DNA of 64,000 nucleotides from Chaetoceros tenuissimus (Eukaryota > Bacillariophyta > Thalassiosirophyceae > Chaetocerotales > Chaetocerotaceae). The DNA is taken from positions 124,001-188,000 of the forward strand of contig BLLK01000038.1 in assembly GCA_021927905.1 (NCBI GenBank), written 5' to 3'. The notes beneath the pieces are model-generated. The model did no database searches. It was not told the DNA's origin and saw nothing but the letters and a program-made list of their open reading frames with translations. Below are positions 10,601-21,346 of the stretch, in pieces (positions within the stretch are counted from its first letter, which is position 1; the number at the start of each line of letters is the position of its first letter). The translations under genes and the position numbers were made by a program.

Positions 10601-11900
10601 GGTACATTTTGAGGAGTTCCAGCTGGTGTGCTAATTGGAAATGAAACTGGTGTTCCATTTGGAGCTGGGACTGGAGGCGAGTTATTAATTGGAGTGCCGA
10701 CAGGACTGCTTACAGGAAATGAGAAAGGTGTAGGATTCTCCTGGTTTACGCAAAATCCACATGAGTTGACACAAGCATCACCAATTCTGGAGGCTGAAAT
10801 TCCATTGTCGTCGAAGCAATAACGTTCTCTACGCTGAGAAACTTTATCTCTGCTAATCCAAGCACAGCTTCGAAAGTTTCCATTATTAGCCTGGAACGAG
10901 AAGAATTCATCATCTACACAATCACAACTATTACAAGTTCGCTTGCATGATCCCTTAACATCACCACGATCACAATATCTCTCAATTCTTGTTTCTGTAT
11001 TTGCTGATGTCAACCAACTACATTTTGTTGACTCGCCATTGTCTCGAATAAAAGTGAACTCTGACGAATCGTAACATGCATCTACAAATGGGCTCCCAGC
11101 GGGATTCCCAATAGTAGGAGTTGTTTGTGGACTCGGAATAGGTGGTGCGTTATTAAAAGGTGCTCCGAAAGGTGGACTGGCGATTGGTGAAGGGACTGGG
11201 TTTCTTTCAACCAGACAAAAACCGCAAGAGTCAGGACAGAAATCACCAATATGTGACGCAGACATTCCATCACTATCATAGCAATAAGTGCTTCCTTTTC
11301 CTTTGCTGTTATTGGAACTGTAACCTTTTCCTTTACCACTCTTAACACTGTAACCTTTCCCGCCACTTTTTCCATATTTTCTTTTTCCATTGTGAAGAAA
11401 AACATTACCTTATGAAAAAAATCGATATAAGAAAGGGGAATATTCGTACTAGAGTAATCAAGGAAATTAGTATCATCAAAGACATACTCACTGTCATCTT
11501 GATCATCATGATCACTTTGTTCATCACCAACAACGCTTGTATACTTATGCATACTCGCAGATTTGTTAAGTGGAGCACCTAATGAAGACGAAGAATTATC
11601 TTGGGCATGTTCATTGAGTACATCTTCGTTTGAACAAGTTTTGCAAGTCATAGGGCAGGCTCTCTGTACAGTTTTGATGGAGCATAGTTGGTCCATGCAT
11701 TCCTTTCTGTCAGAGATCCAAGAACAAGTCTGTTTCACATGTTCTCCATCACTAGTTGAGAACTCAAATGAAGCGAAGTAGAAGTCTTCATCGTCAACAC
11801 AGACACCTAGCTCTCTCGCGAATGCAGAGTGCAGTCGAATGAATGATAGGATACATACACAGATGTATGTAAACTTTTCCATGTTTTGAATGAGTTTCAT
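7689..11900 (-). CDS. Large secreted modular cysteine-repeat protein (ShK-like + PST-rich + CCxC modules)
   Basis: I join three exons: 11900-11492, 11408-9790 and 9710-7689 (introns 83 and 79 bp), giving 1349 aa. The order is as follows. A signal peptide is followed by an ShK-like six-Cys module (CVDDEDFYF...CPMTCKTC). Then come an acidic spacer, a short Lys-Gly-rich tract (KSGKGKGYSS) and the C-terminal half of an ShK-like module. Two complete ShK-like modules follow, with ends such as GDACVNSCGFC. Next is a Pro/Ser/Thr stalk with 11 copies of an 18-residue unit (PVSTPNETPSGPVSTPVS), each with an N-E-T sequon. The last part is eight CVSDN...DACCGCK modules, the eighth degenerate. The ShK fold is common in secreted eukaryotic proteins and is not evidence of a toxin. 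A cell-wall or matrix role is inferred from the layout. Joins fit in frame and match the paralog at 24.5-28 kb. M7 is an alternative start. Confidence 0.8.
7900..9590 (-). repeat. 246-bp tandem repeat encoding CCxC cysteine modules
   Basis: Seven near-identical units of 246 bp (82 codons) lie in tandem; one unit is 258 bp. The repeated landmark (gagatgaaaga on the plus strand) recurs near 8053, 8299, 8545, 8791, 9037, 9295 and 9541. Each unit encodes one six-cysteine module plus a Ser/Ala/Pro linker. The DNA-level similarity is high enough to imply recent expansion or homogenisation. Confidence 0.93.
9840..10470 (-). repeat. 54-bp coding minisatellite (PVSTPNETPSGPVSTPVS)
   Basis: Eleven copies of an 18-codon unit form the Pro/Ser/Thr stalk of the secreted protein. 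Some copies have an extra Phe-Pro or Ser-Pro. The array stays open in the antisense direction too, which produces long spurious frames on the plus strand. Confidence 0.93.
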
Positions 11901-12650
11901 TCTTGATGGTTGATAATAGAAGAGTTAGATGTTGTTTTAGTGCCGGTCTTTGTAACAAAAACAGGGGCAGTAGTGTTTATGCGTTTGTCTTACTGAGAAG
12001 AAGAATGAGACAGGCTTGGGAATTGAATTGGGAAGATGAAAGTGTTTTCCAAAAGAAGAGTGGAATGCACAACTTTTTTCCATCCCGCTACAGATGGTGG
12101 AGGGTGTCAAAGAGAGGACGCTGCCAGCAAGTTTGCTTATTGATAGGATGAGGAAGTGAGGAACATGAGAAATGAGAAGCTGGTAAGTGAAGTTACAAAA
12201 GCTCCTTCACGTTCTACATTTTCCAGGTTCGGGTTAATTTCTATGATTTATCCCCTTGTTAGATTTTCCAATTTTCCGAAAAAATTGATGATGAGAACAT
12301 GAGAACCAAGGAAAAAGGAACAAGAAGGAACAAGGAACAGAGGAACGACGACCTAGAGATGAAATTTCATCCCTCGAAGACTATTAGGCAAACCCGGAAG
12401 TACATTTGCTTTATGGATCGAAATTCAACCCTCACCATTATGGGTCCGCAGAAAGCAGGTGAAGGTGAAAAGCCAACACACTCATCATCACAGGTAAACC
12501 TATTTTTTTTGTTAGCAGTGCATTCCATACGATTAGTACCTCCACCCTCTCCATCACCAATAAACCGATAACCCTATTTTCTTACGTTGACCAATCTGTC
12601 AACACTGTCTTGCACCTTGCACCACTTGTGTCAATAAAGCACGAAGAATA
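11901..12650. other. Divergent intergenic region
   Basis: This is about 750 bp between the secreted cysteine-repeat gene (minus) and the HA-repeat gene (plus). A plus-strand frame at 12299-12571 ends in a plausible donor (CACAG|GTAAAC). It could be a 5' leader exon of the HA gene, but no in-frame coding join was found. It is left uncalled. Confidence 0.4.
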
Positions 12651-14411
12651 ATGGATCCAATGATAAACAATGAAACCCAAGGCAACGAAAATAGCAACTC
12701 ATTCGTCAGACCACTACTAGTTGAGACCCTCGCAGCGTCCAAATATGAAAATGTGCAAACTAGCAATCAAATCGTAGCTATACGACATGGGCTAGGAATT
12801 TCCAATGCTATTTTTCTCACATACCATGAAGCTGAAAAGTTCATTCTGAAGGATGGAAACAACACAACGGCAGAATTTGAAATGTTTGATAACATGACTG
12901 ATGCAATTCAATATCTGAAAAAAGATGGTTCGTCTTTTCATAATACAGCAACAAATGCGACAACGAATAGTATGAAAAGTATATCTATTCAAGATGGGAA
13001 AGAATCTGCACAAGAAGTTTCAAGCAAAACTCGTTTACCAATGTCAATGATTATGACAATGCCTAGAAATCGCATAAAGGCAGAGGCTAATCCAAATCGG
13101 AGACCGACGAAACACTGGTCAGAGATGTTTGAAGCCTATAAAAAGTATGTGGAGAACAAGAAAACGACTGTAGTAAAGCTGGAAGAAGAACCAAAGTTAT
13201 ATAAATGGATCAAACAACAAGAAACAGAATATAAATTTCTCATGGATGGGAAAAGTAGCAGCATGTTTCAAGACAAGATAGAGATGCTTCAAAAAGTAGG
13301 ATTTCAGTTCAAATACTTGTCTATCCAAGAACGTTATCAAGCATTGTATCAATTCAAAGATACACATGGTGTTTATCCTTCGTCCAATCATCCAGTCCTT
13401 GGAAACTGGATCGAAAAGCATAGAAATGCTGCTAAAAAGCTTACGCGAAACTCTGAAGATATTTCCTATTTCGATATGCGTCGACAAGAATTCCAAGCAA
13501 TGGGCATCGTTTTCGATCAAAAGGCATCTAAACCGTTGACAGAATCAGAGCAGAAAGATTTGGAATATGAGAAGAATTGGGATGACTATTTAAGAAAGTT
13601 TATATCGCATGCAGCTGATAATGACAATCAGGGAGTTTCGAAGGAAGAGGACCCACAACTCTATGGATGGATCTCAAAACAGAATAAAGAATATCAATTA
13701 ATGCAGGATGGTAAGACTTCTACCATGACGGCTTCTAGATTAGACAAACTAAGCAATGCTGGATTTCAATTGAAGAAGAAGGCATATAGACAGACAAAGT
13801 GGACAGATAGACTCAAACAGCTTGCGGAGTACAAGGACAAGCATGGAAATTTGCGAGTACCTTCAAGTCATAAACTACTTGGGAAATTCGTCAATAGGCA
13901 GCGTGATGAGTATAAAAGGCTAAAGGCTGGAAAGCCTTCCTCGATGACCCAAGAAAGAATTCAACAATTGCAAGAGTTGGGTTTTGTCTTTTCAGTGCTC
14001 AAAACTCAACCTCAACCAAGGGGAAAGCGTTTAACTTGGGATGAGAGATTTGCCATGTTGGTGAAATTCAAAGAGGAACATGGACACTGTAACGTCCCAC
14101 AAAAGCACACTACTCTCGGAGAATGGGCACACGCTCAAAGAAAGGGTTACAAGCTTTTCCAGGAAGGAAAAACTACTGCATTCAATGCTGAGAGACTAAT
14201 GAAGCTAGTCCAAGTCGGATTTGTCTTTAATGGGGCAAAGAATAGAAGTGGAGAAAATTCCAATTCAGACATGGTATTGCAGCAGCAAAATACATTTCAA
14301 ATGCAAAATCCGATGGGCTACAATTATGCAGATTCAAAAATGAGTGACGATGAGGGGCAAGACCACCATGATTATGAATTTGACGAAGCTGCAAGATTTC
14401 AGAGTCTGTAG
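12651..14411 (+). CDS. Helicase-associated (HA) domain repeat protein
   Basis: This intronless 586-residue protein contains five repeats of the helicase-associated domain type (Pfam HA family) without any helicase. Repeat starts are visible as KHWSEMFEAYKKY (about residue 150), IQERYQALYQFKDTHG (225), EKNWDDYLRKF (305), KWTDRLKQLAEYKDKHGN (383) and TWDERFAMLVKFKEEHGH (463). Each carries the typical LG.W...QR..Y..L..GK.S.M...R...L...GF.F pattern, best preserved in repeats 4 and 5. The first 130 residues are unrelated and the end is acidic. Diatoms encode many such proteins, and they are suspected DNA-binding or nuclear factors. The molecular role is unknown. Confidence 0.9.
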   Translation: MDPMINNETQGNENSNSFVRPLLVETLAASKYENVQTSNQIVAIRHGLGISNAIFLTYHEAEKFILKDGNNTTAEFEMFDNMTDAIQYLKKDGSSFHNTATNATTNSMKSISIQDGKESAQEVSSKTRLPMSMIMTMPRNRIKAEANPNRRPTKHWSEMFEAYKKYVENKKTTVVKLEEEPKLYKWIKQQETEYKFLMDGKSSSMFQDKIEMLQKVGFQFKYLSIQERYQALYQFKDTHGVYPSSNHPVLGNWIEKHRNAAKKLTRNSEDISYFDMRRQEFQAMGIVFDQKASKPLTESEQKDLEYEKNWDDYLRKFISHAADNDNQGVSKEEDPQLYGWISKQNKEYQLMQDGKTSTMTASRLDKLSNAGFQLKKKAYRQTKWTDRLKQLAEYKDKHGNLRVPSSHKLLGKFVNRQRDEYKRLKAGKPSSMTQERIQQLQELGFVFSVLKTQPQPRGKRLTWDERFAMLVKFKEEHGHCNVPQKHTTLGEWAHAQRKGYKLFQEGKTTAFNAERLMKLVQVGFVFNGAKNRSGENSNSDMVLQQQNTFQMQNPMGYNYADSKMSDDEGQDHHDYEFDEAARFQSL

Positions 14412-16231
14412 CTAGGGTTGAAGAGTAACAAGAAATGTTTAGGTCTTTGGTAATGGCAACTGTAAAATAGAAAGAACATACTTTTAGTACACTATGCAAT
14501 GGATATGTACCCTATTTCTCCAATTGCAAAATAGATGGAATGATTGAAGTGATTGTTCTCCTGGGTCATTTCAGGGAATCTGGAGCGATGGCGACAAGGT
14601 GGTTGTTTCCTCAGATTGCTTCTAAACTTCCTGGAGAAAAAGTTGCCTTTATCTAACAACGTTTTTGGGTATGACATTGAAGACCCAAAGTTTCTTGAGT
14701 ATGTGAAAGCATTTCCTCCATTGAATAGGGCGAGGCTTGCAGGATCACTCAAAAACATTTGCTTCCAGCCGGTATCAGATTAAAGACGAGAAGTTCGAGG
14801 TTCCACGTGTACTCAACTTCTTTACTTATGAAAGACGAGGAGCATTTGGCGTATCAGAAGACCCTCTTCAATTTCTTGGCAACTACACTCCAAATGATTT
14901 CATACATGATAATGGATTTCACTTTGCTCATGCCCTGAAAGAGAATTGTTTGACAGGAGAATTTCGATCTCCTATTACTCCACATGCGTTGTGCTATGCT
15001 ATATGCTACATTTTCAAAACTCGACGTTGCTCAAGTTCTTGAAGAATTGAAGGATGAAGAAACAGTAGAAAAGCATATTAAAAATATCAATGGTATTCTC
15101 AAGTATTTGGAAACCCTCAGGTTCGCACCAAGGAATACAAACAAATGAAAAACGGTCGAAGACAATTTACTATCCTGTTTAAAGACAATTTCTTGGTGAA
15201 TAAAGATCAAGCAAGATTCTCAGAAATACCAATTGCTATGATCATACTTATCACTGGGAACATTGCAACTTTATTATTGAAGAAAATGGAATTCGAAGAC
15301 AATGTCGGAATAAAGTTGAAAATAAAGGTTTTTGTACAAGCCATAAGTTTGGACAGTGTACTCATCACGGCAACGGAGTCCAATGCAGCAATTACGCTAT
15401 CGATAGTGACCTTCTTTTGTACAAGCCAAAAGTTTGGACAGTGTACTCGTAACGACAAGATAGTTCGATGATGCAATTACGCTATCGATAATGATATTTT
15501 TTGTAGAGGCCTTAAAAAGTTTAGACAGAACAGTCGAGTCATAGGCTCTGTCAACCATGCTGTGGAATCCAAACAGAGGTAAGGACGAGTATGATAAATA
15601 TCTAAGTTAAATTTGCCAGCTTTTGGGATCGTGTTCTTTGTTCTTTTTCTTTCATTTCATTTTCCACTTCTTTCACCTTATCATCTTATCAAATATCTGC
15701 AACAACGTGTGTTTAGCAAAAGGAAACGGACTCAGTCAAACAGGTGCCACTCGAATGATATTATAGAGGAAAACTCATCTCTAACGACTAAAATTGTAAC
15801 GCCAGCGGAAAGTCTTTTTTATATATACTTGTGAATATTGTGGTGTATTAGACTACTCATCAAAAGTCTCTTCAAATTCAGGTGTTTGGCTTTCCTTGGC
15901 ACAAGAAAAGTATACAGATCACTACTCAGTTTCTTATTTCAATTAAAAACTATTGACTTATATCTTTTAAGGAGTGGAGGGAAATGCTACATTCCCACCT
16001 TGATCTTTACAAAGAACTAGGTTAAGTCCAATCAATTGGAAAGTTTGCAGAAGAAAAAAAAGAGAAAGTATTCTTGTGGCAAAGTGGTCCTATCTTATGT
16101 ATATGGGAAACGTACAATGTATTCACAACATTGTGTGATAACTCAATGGTGTCCGTATCCTTAATACTTGCACTTCACCTTTGTTCGATGACAGGCATTT
16201 GTGATCTTTTCCACAGAAAGGCGATTCTTTT
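14412..16231. other. 1.8-kb gene-poor stretch with a decayed coding region
   Basis: No intact gene is visible. Between about 14580 and 15200 the plus strand shows protein-like stretches in more than one frame (for example NNVFGYDIEDPKFLEYVKAF and APNDFIHDNGFHF-like text). The pattern suggests an old, broken gene or element of unidentifiable family. The section after 15540 is AT-rich with no convincing frames. A possible acceptor (TTTTCCACAG) just upstream of the LRR gene hints at a 5' leader intron for that gene. Confidence 0.5.
15331..15540. repeat. 85-bp imperfect tandem repeat, about 2.5 copies
   Basis: Units begin with tttgtacaagcc at 15331 and 15416, and a shorter degenerate copy begins at 15500 (period 84-85 bp). 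They share aagtttggacagtgtactc and aattacgctatcgata. The array lies next to the decayed coding stretch. Confidence 0.85.
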
Positions 16232-19043
16232 TTGTTTGATGACCAATCGTGTATAGAAACATGCAAAAAGAATAAAAATAGAAGAAAACAAAGTGCAATG
16301 ACAAAGAAGGAAAACATTCGACATAGAACCCAAACAATTATGGGCTTAAAGGGCGACCCTATAAATAAATATGCCAAAGGAGGCTATTCTTTCAACCCTT
16401 TTGCATCAAAAGTGCAACAAAGGCGGCGAAGTGAAGATGAAGAAAGCAGTGTCTTTAGCAGTGTGAGAGATTCGATTCGTTCTTCGATAAGAAGTATGTC
16501 AAGCAGGTCTCATGGCAGCTCGGAGAATGAAGACTATGATTACGACGACCCTCGTCGAGATAATGAATTCTATTCATACTTTAAGCAAGCAGTTGCTCCA
16601 GCAATTGCTCAGAATAGACAAGATTACGACTCGGAGCGATCGTGGGAAAGTTTTGCAAGTAGCCGACGAGGTAGAGGGAGTGTTATTGGGTCAATTCGGA
16701 GTAGAGCCAGTAAAAAGAATGGATCCTGCTGTAGAGCGAGGGCTTGCCTATGTTTACTTTTCACAGTCTTCATTATTGCTGGATTAGGTTCAAGTACATA
16801 CATTTATAGGAACGAACTTAGGGATGTTCCTGTGATAGGATACATCATCAAAGCATTCGAAAATCTATTTGATGAAGAAGAAACTTCATCGCCAACACCA
16901 GTGCCTCAGTCGTATGGACCATCCACTGTGTCCACATTGATACCAATAATCGACACATCTCCACCCGCAATGCCAAACATATCAGAAAAACCGTCTGGCA
17001 GATCAGAAATGCCGTCTCATCGCCCAGTGTCCAAAACACCCACAGTCAGACCTTCTTTCAAACCATCATTTCGACCGTCAAAAAGTCCAACAAAGCAAAT
17101 TATTATTGAGTCCCAATCTCCTTCAATAATGCCTTCATTGCGTCCGTCTCGAGAGCCAACCACAAGTAGTCCAACAACTCCTTTATGCGACTCGAATCAT
17201 TTTTCAGGAAGAAAGGAACACTATCGATCCATAGCAGAAATATACTTATATGACCCAAAGTTCTCTGATGGTACAAGGTACACTGAGCCAATAAATTGGT
17301 TGAGCACCGAAATTGTAGACATCTGCAACTTATCGGATGAACTACTATTGGAAAAGATCATATGGGCATTAGTTTACTACGATTTAAGTTCACCATATGA
17401 AGATGATTTTGGTAATCAAATGACGGCATTGGACGGATACCTAGTAAAGGGCAGTCACTGCAATAGGTATGACGACAGATTGGAATATGAAAATAGAGAA
17501 TGGTCGGTTGCATGTGATGTAAACGGAAGGATTACAGAACTTGAAATATATGGAAGAGACAAAAATGCAGGTCAATTGACTTCAGAGTTGCAATTTCTTT
17601 CCAAACTGCAAAAGCTTGTAATCATCAATTCACCCAGGGTCGTTGGAAGCATCCCTCCTGGATTTTTTTTGTTGCAAGATTTGGTGCACTTGGACTTGAC
17701 GAACCTTGGACTTAGTGGTGATCTTTTTCCGCAGACTTTTTATGCCATTAATAATGATGCCAATCCACCTTCATCGAGGATGAAAGTCCTTAGACTAGGA
17801 AGTGATGCTTCTTTGCTCAAGTCATGGAATGATTCTGATAAAAGTTTGTCAAAAGATCCATCTTTAAACGATATTGAAGGCAGCACTTTTTCTGGGATAA
17901 AAATGAATGATTACAATAGCCAAACGTTTCCTTCACAGGAAATTGCGACATTCAATGTTTTGGAGGATATGATGCTCGATAACTGCAATCTTGTTGGATC
18001 TTTGCCAAATTATCTTGATAATATAGTTGGCCTAAAGTCATTCTCAATATGGGGAAATACTATTGAAGGCAGCATACCATTATTCCCTCCAACTATTGAA
18101 GTGATTAGTTTGAAGTCCAATCATCTCAATGGAAATATACCTGATTTGATGAGTGCATATGAGCAACTAAAAGTGTTGGAACTTGGAAATAATCCACTAT
18201 CAGGAAAGATTCCATCTTCCTTGGGGACTCTACTTCATCTGAAAAGTCTGCAACTCAGTAAGTGAATTAAATGTTCCTCCCTATTCCAAGCGACAAGTAT
18301 TCTAACCTCTTCTACGTGATTCCACAGATGATAACAATCTGACAGGTACAATCCCACCGAGTTTATCTGGTCTACAATCTGTTGAAACTTTATTTCTAGA
18401 AAAGAACATGTTGACAGGGTCTATCCCAACTGGTTTTGGTCGGTTTCCAAGTCATTCTCCGTACGGTTTGAGTATCTTTCGTTGGATAAACCTTGAAAAC
18501 AATAATCTTTCTGGTACATTGCCAAATTTTACCCAGGCACCAAATGTGAAAATGTTTAAAGCAGGAAATAATAATATTGAAGGATCAATTCCTCCCTCTC
18601 TTTTACTCGAAGGAATTTGGTACATTCACTTGAATGAAAATTTGCTAAGTGGAAGTCTACCAACAAGTGAAGAAGAGATGGTGTCTTTACGCGAACTTGT
18701 CTTGCACAACAATGAGCTGACAGGAGATTCAATACCGTTGAATGGAGGAGAATGGACTCGCAAGCAAACATATCATAATAACTTTTTTCGGGGTCCTATT
18801 GACCCGTTAATATGCTCGGCTATGCAGGAAAGCTCTCTTCCATACCAATTATCTGCCGATTGTACTTATAACTACGTGGACTGTCCATGTTGTTCAGAAT
18901 GTTTTGAAGGGAAAGAGTTGACAGCATCACCGTCATTATCTTCTTCGCCTTCTAGCGTCCCATCTATGACCCCAACGTTATCACCACGGCCTTCAAGTGC
19001 TCCATCGAGTGCGCCAGTAAAATGCGGTAAAAAAGGATGTTGA
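16232..19043 (+). CDS. Single-pass membrane leucine-rich repeat protein
   Basis: Two exons, 16232-18257 and 18328-19043 (70-bp intron, phase 1), give 913 aa from the first ATG; 16298 and 16340 are alternative starts. The N-terminal part is basic, Ser-rich and likely cytoplasmic. A cysteine-flanked membrane segment follows (ACLCLLFTVFIIAGLG, about residues 172-187), then a PS/PT-rich stalk with KPSFRPSKSPTK. The ectodomain has plant-type leucine-rich repeats such as LKVLELGNNPLSGKIPSSL and NNLTGTIPPSLSGLQS. The tail has CPCCSEC followed by another PSLSSSPSSVPS stretch. Such type II LRR proteins are common in diatoms and may act as adhesion or recognition proteins. No kinase domain is present. 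The intron is supported because it restores the NDNNLTGTIP repeat exactly. Confidence 0.85.
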
Positions 19044-19122
19044 AATAGATTTTTCTTTATAAAAAATAGAGTAATTTATCTGGAAAAATAACTATTCATT
19101 ACCACGCAGTTTCATCCTGTGA

Positions 19123-19899
19123 TTAGTCAGTTGAATTTGGCTTCCTTTTTCGTTTGTCATCTGGCGCGTGGAAGTTTTCTCTATCGTAAAAGGATCGAAG
19201 TAAATTTACTGCTTCATCTTCCAGAATCCCTGAGATTATAGGATAGCCAACATGTTCCTTCGAAGGCAGGGTTGATTGCTGATGAAGATGTAGCATAGAT
19301 TCACACCCTCCAAATCTATTGTTTTTGCATCCATAAAAGACTCGTCCTATCCCAACCCTAGCTAATGCAGCTGCACACATAATACAAGGCTCACAAGTCA
19401 CATAGAGTGAGCACCTTTTGAATATTTCTTTGTCATACAGCCTACCCGATCCATATCCGTAATCTTGCTTCCAATGTTTTTCTTGAGAATCACAATCAAA
19501 ATGGTTCCATTCATCTTTAAATTCATTTGACAGACCATGTGGAGTTTGACCATGCGAAGCTTTCAATATTACATCTTGAGGTAGTCTTGAATGATCAGAC
19601 ATCATGGATCCAGTAAGCATTCGATCAATAGCGATTATTTCCGCATGCCTAGTGGCATCACGAGTTGCGTTTACTTGATTTGCACCATGAGAGACAATCA
19701 CATGAGGAGAATTCAAGTAGTCATAACTTTCCTTTGCAGGTGACTCTTTTCTCGTTTCAGATGGAGGTATTGCGTCCCTCAAAACTATTACACATCCCAC
19801 TGGAACTTCACCTTGATCTAAAGCAGCCTTTGCGACATCTAGAGCTTTTCTCATGAAATACTCTTCCTCTTCATGGTTTCTTTCACCTATTGATTCCAT
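19123..19899 (-). CDS. TAD2: tRNA-specific adenosine deaminase subunit, TAD2/ADAT2
   Basis: The enzyme deaminates A34 to inosine in tRNA anticodons. It is the catalytic subunit and usually pairs with TAD3. The zinc site is complete: HAE at residues 85-87, with E87 as predicted proton shuttle, and PCIMC at 171-175. NNRFGGC, typical of ADAT2, follows the second motif. At 258 aa it is close to yeast Tad2 (250). Two hydrophilic lineage-specific insertions lie between the strands (about residues 43-65 and 97-160). The gene is intronless and divergent from ALG5, 199 bp away. The tRNA-Val(AAC) in this window is the sort of A34 tRNA that the enzyme would be expected to modify. Confidence 0.93.
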   Translation of the reverse strand: MESIGERNHEEEEYFMRKALDVAKAALDQGEVPVGCVIVLRDAIPPSETRKESPAKESYDYLNSPHVIVSHGANQVNATRDATRHAEIIAIDRMLTGSMMSDHSRLPQDVILKASHGQTPHGLSNEFKDEWNHFDCDSQEKHWKQDYGYGSGRLYDKEIFKRCSLYVTCEPCIMCAAALARVGIGRVFYGCKNNRFGGCESMLHLHQQSTLPSKEHVGYPIISGILEDEAVNLLRSFYDRENFHAPDDKRKRKPNSTD

Positions 19900-20098
19900 T
19901 GCTCTTGCAAAATTAATGAGGATCTATGTCATGTTTTGATGGAGGAGATTGTTTTCGGTTTTACGAGTAGAAAAATAAGGAAAAATGAGTGTAAATGACA
20001 TCAATGACAAGTGTCAACTTAATGTCATTGTACATGTTGAATTTAACCGTAGAATGGGCATATTCTTTGACCTAGATGACCTATTGACCTAGTTATGA

Positions 20099-21220
20099 GT
20101 GAAAAGGAATAACTTTTTGCTGCATCATCTACCTACAACAAATTTGAGTACCATACCATCTGCGGTACCACTCTCTTTCAAAAACACAAAGGGAATGCTT
20201 GAACTTATTGACTTTGTAAAAAGTCATGTCTTTGCAGTTTGCTTAGCTTTTCTCACTGCTGTAATTTGCTTCGTCTTTGAGCCTGCTCTAAAACAAAAAT
20301 CTTTTGATCCAACCAACATAGTCCATGAAGATTTGCATTTTGCCAGTAGATGTGACGGTGAAGCTTCTAGTGACGATAACTACTTACTTTCTCTCGTCAT
20401 ACCAGCATATAATGAGGAAGAACGATTACCTCTAATGCTAGAGTCAACAATAGGATTCTTGCAATCTTCAAAAGATGAACTCTTAAAGCAATGCCAAAAA
20501 GTGTTGAAACTAGAAAAAACAAAATCATCAATCATCTTTGAGATTGTTGTAGTAAATGATGGTTCGACAGATGGGACGATATCTTCACTTCATGATTTTG
20601 TTAGGCGGCATAGGGAATCATTAAATTTTGTAGATATGAAGCTTGTCACTTTGAAAAGAAATTCAGGGAAAGGTGCAGCTGTAAAGGCAGGTATGATATA
20701 TTGTAAATCATCCAAACTTGCCCTTATGCTTGATGCAGATGGCGCAACTGCGATTTCTTCTCTTACATCGTTACTAAATGATATGATAGCAAGTCAATCC
20801 GATGTAGTGTTTGGAAGTAGGGCTCATCTAGCACAAAAGAGTAAGGTGGAACGATCATTTGTGAGAACTTTACTGATGAATGCATTTCACTTCTTTGTGT
20901 CAGCTCTCATCGGTGGCTCAATACAAGATACTCAATGTGGGTTCAAATTATTTCGAGGTGAGAGTATATTACCGCTGTTTGGGAATCTACATTTACAGCG
21001 TTGGGCTTTCGACACTGAGCTCGTAGCTATCATTTCAAAGCTCGGTTACAAAGTTTCGGAGGTAGGAGTAGACTGGCATGAGGTAGATGGTTCAAAATTG
21101 AATACAAGTAAATTCGCGTTAGTGAAGGCTAGTATTCAAATGTTAAGAGATATGATTTGTGTGAGAGCTTGCTATTCGATGGGAATATGGAAGTTGAAAA
21201 CTCAAAAGAAGTTGGAATGA
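20099..21220 (+). CDS. ALG5: Dolichyl-phosphate beta-glucosyltransferase ALG5
   Basis: This GT2-family enzyme transfers glucose from UDP-Glc to dolichyl phosphate at the ER membrane, supplying the donor for N-glycan assembly. One N-terminal membrane anchor lies at about residues 45-62. The GT2 fold begins with LSLVIPAYNEEERL, followed by VVVNDGSTDGT, then NSGKGAAVKAGM. The DxD-like metal/nucleotide site is MLDADGAT at about 209-216. IQDTQCGFKLFRG and RWAFDTELV are typical of ALG5. The length, 373 aa, is slightly longer than yeast (334). Intronless. Confidence 0.94.
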   Translation: MKRNNFLLHHLPTTNLSTIPSAVPLSFKNTKGMLELIDFVKSHVFAVCLAFLTAVICFVFEPALKQKSFDPTNIVHEDLHFASRCDGEASSDDNYLLSLVIPAYNEEERLPLMLESTIGFLQSSKDELLKQCQKVLKLEKTKSSIIFEIVVVNDGSTDGTISSLHDFVRRHRESLNFVDMKLVTLKRNSGKGAAVKAGMIYCKSSKLALMLDADGATAISSLTSLLNDMIASQSDVVFGSRAHLAQKSKVERSFVRTLLMNAFHFFVSALIGGSIQDTQCGFKLFRGESILPLFGNLHLQRWAFDTELVAIISKLGYKVSEVGVDWHEVDGSKLNTSKFALVKASIQMLRDMICVRACYSMGIWKLKTQKKLE

Positions 21221-21346
21221 GGTTTGTCATTACATCTATCGCATGTATGTGTCCAGTACACAGACAAGGACTTTTGTCATTAGAATTTTACATTAATTTG
21301 TTTACATTCTGTTGAAAACATGAAAGTTTACTATACAAAGTCCATC

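Noticed and set aside
9653-10612. Plus-strand 319-codon frame with GVSFGVDTGEDTGVDTGPD repeats
   Set aside because: It is the antisense of the 54-bp Pro/Ser/Thr minisatellite. The minus-strand reading fits splice sites, signal peptide and paralog.
12299-12571. Plus-strand 90-codon frame upstream of the HA-repeat gene
   Set aside because: Low-complexity ends; no in-frame join to the HA gene was found. At most a 5' leader.
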